Source of the DNA: Streptomyces prunicolor NBRC 13075
GTDB lineage: Bacteria; Actinomycetota; Actinomycetes; Streptomycetales; Streptomycetaceae
Direction of reading: 5' to 3'
Assembly: GCF_000367365.1 (NCBI RefSeq)
Contig: NZ_BARF01000146.1
Coordinates: 1 to 35,288 of the forward strand
Length of the DNA: 35,288 bases
Positions within the stretch are counted from its first letter, which is position 1, and the number at the start of each line of letters is the position of its first letter. A program made the position numbers and the translations under genes. Below, in pieces: positions 34,514 through 35,288 of this stretch. The notes beneath the pieces are model-generated. The model worked only from the letters and a program-made list of their open reading frames with translations, did no database searches and was not told the DNA's origin.

Positions 34514-34635
34514 CGGCAGGCCCCCACCTCCCTCGCCTGTCTCTTCCGACGGCCGGACCCGACTGCACTGCCCGTCTCTCCTGACCGCCGGACCCGACCG
34601 CACCGCCCGTTTCTCCGACCGTCGGCCCGACCGCG
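34497..34635 (+). repeat. Degenerate tandem repeats of about 34 bp after the permease gene
   Basis: Three imperfect copies lie at about 34534-34567, 34568-34602 and 34603-34635, each close to GCCCGTCTCTCCTGACCGC followed by CGGACCCGACCGCA. A partial copy covers the end of permease 2 (34497-34519). Pairs of CGG and CCG within each unit could form small stems. The region is the intergenic gap before the binding-protein gene. Confidence 0.7.
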
Positions 34636-34697
34636 TACGACGCCGCCGCACCGGCCCGAACGACCATGCACCCTCCCTTCCCCGAGGAGTACCACCC

Positions 34698-35288
34698 ATG
34701 AACGACCTGTCGCGCCGTAACGTGCTGCGCACCGCGGGCCTCGGCGGCCTCGGCCTGACCGGGCTGCTGACCGCCTGTGGCAGCGGAGACTCCGCCACCG
34801 CAGCGGCCACGCCGACCACGACCGCCGCCCCGGCCAGCCTCAAGGTGGCGCTCGGCTGGATCAAGAACGTCGAGTTCGCCGGCTACTGGATCGCCGAGGA
34901 CCGGGGCTACTACGCCGAGGAGAACCTCACGGTCAACTTCCTCGCGGGCGGCACCAACACCCCCGACCCGACCGTCAGCGTCTCCGCGGGCTCCGCCGAC
35001 ATCGGCATCCACCCAGCCATGCAGACGGTGATCCAGGCGATCCCGAAGGGCAACGACTTCGTCATCCTGGGTGCCCAGTTCCAGATCAGCCCCGGCGGCC
35101 TGCTCTCGCTCAGCTCCGACCCGGTCACCACCGCCAAGGACCTGGTCGGCGCCAAGGTCCTCGGCCAGCAGGGGATACAGCCGACGCTCGACGCGGTGTT
35201 CGCCCGCAACAAGCTGAAGAAGGACTACACCCTCATCCCCGTCGGTTACGACCCGGGCCCGCTGCTGAAGAAGCAGGGCAAGGCATAC
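34698..35288 (+). CDS. Substrate-binding lipoprotein of the ABC importer (NMT1/THI5-like), partial
   Basis: It starts at ATG 34698 with GAGGAG about nine bases upstream and continues past the window edge (197 codons seen). The N-terminus has a twin-arginine-type signal (SRRNVLRTAGLGGLGLTG) ending in the lipobox LLTAC, so it is probably a Tat-exported lipoprotein. An Ala/Thr-rich linker follows, then LKVALGWIKNVEFAGYWIAEDRGYYAEE and SVSAGSADIGI, typical of NMT1/THI5-like and SsuA/TauA binding proteins. It completes the importer, separated by 184 bp from permease 2. The substrate cannot be told. Confidence 0.93.
   Translation, partial: MNDLSRRNVLRTAGLGGLGLTGLLTACGSGDSATAAATPTTTAAPASLKVALGWIKNVEFAGYWIAEDRGYYAEENLTVNFLAGGTNTPDPTVSVSAGSADIGIHPAMQTVIQAIPKGNDFVILGAQFQISPGGLLSLSSDPVTTAKDLVGAKVLGQQGIQPTLDAVFARNKLKKDYTLIPVGYDPGPLLKKQGKAY

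Overview
The window is high-GC actinobacterial DNA, almost certainly from Streptomyces or a close relative. This rests on base composition, GTG/TTG starts, GTGA/ATGA gene overlaps, the protein families and a 29-nt type I-E CRISPR repeat that starts GTGGTCCCCGCC.

Layout. (1) 1-2656: a minus-strand pair typical of actinobacterial conjugative elements (a partial small gene, then a secreted lytic transglycosylase-NlpC/P60 protein) and a plus-strand beta-class DNA methyltransferase. (2) 2786-20290: a very large type I-E CRISPR-Cas locus. Array 1 (26 repeats, crRNA strand minus) lies left of the operon cas3 - separate Cas3 C-terminal domain - cse1 - cse2 - cas7e - cas5e - cas6e. Array 2 (35 repeats) starts 31 nt after the cas6e stop and array 3 (69 repeats) follows. 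An antisense PD-(D/E)XK-like gene sits between arrays 2 and 3. About 130 repeats and 127 spacers are present, but no cas1 or cas2, and no room for a normal leader at array 2. Many repeats are decayed. The locus looks able to interfere but unable to acquire spacers.

(3) 20285-27448: a DUF91/DUF5655 nuclease-like gene cut in two by a 6.2-kb Tn554-like element (21002-27222). The element has 14-bp terminal inverted repeats, a 7-bp flanking direct repeat, two tyrosine recombinases, a TnpC-like helper and two passenger genes. Removing it rebuilds the reading frame exactly at the catalytic VEYKK motif. (4) 27767-27852: the 3' half of a tRNA-Thr(UGU) gene followed by a strong terminator. This is what one side of an integrated element looks like, so the whole CRISPR region may sit on an integrative element whose other end is outside the window.

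(5) 28272-30290: remnants (AraC and MFS fragments, a frameshifted thioredoxin-like gene) around a CmtR-type metal sensor and a cation transporter. (6) 30412-35288: a TauD-like dioxygenase, a TetR regulator and an SsuABC/TauABC-like importer (ATPase, two permeases, lipoprotein cut by the window end). Similar palindromes before the dioxygenase and the ATPase gene suggest one TetR-controlled regulon.

The most notable points are the adaptation-less CRISPR locus with a split cas3, two spacers in different arrays matching homologous coding sequences in the same register, the concatenated structure of array 3, and the base-level reconstruction of the Tn554-like insertion.
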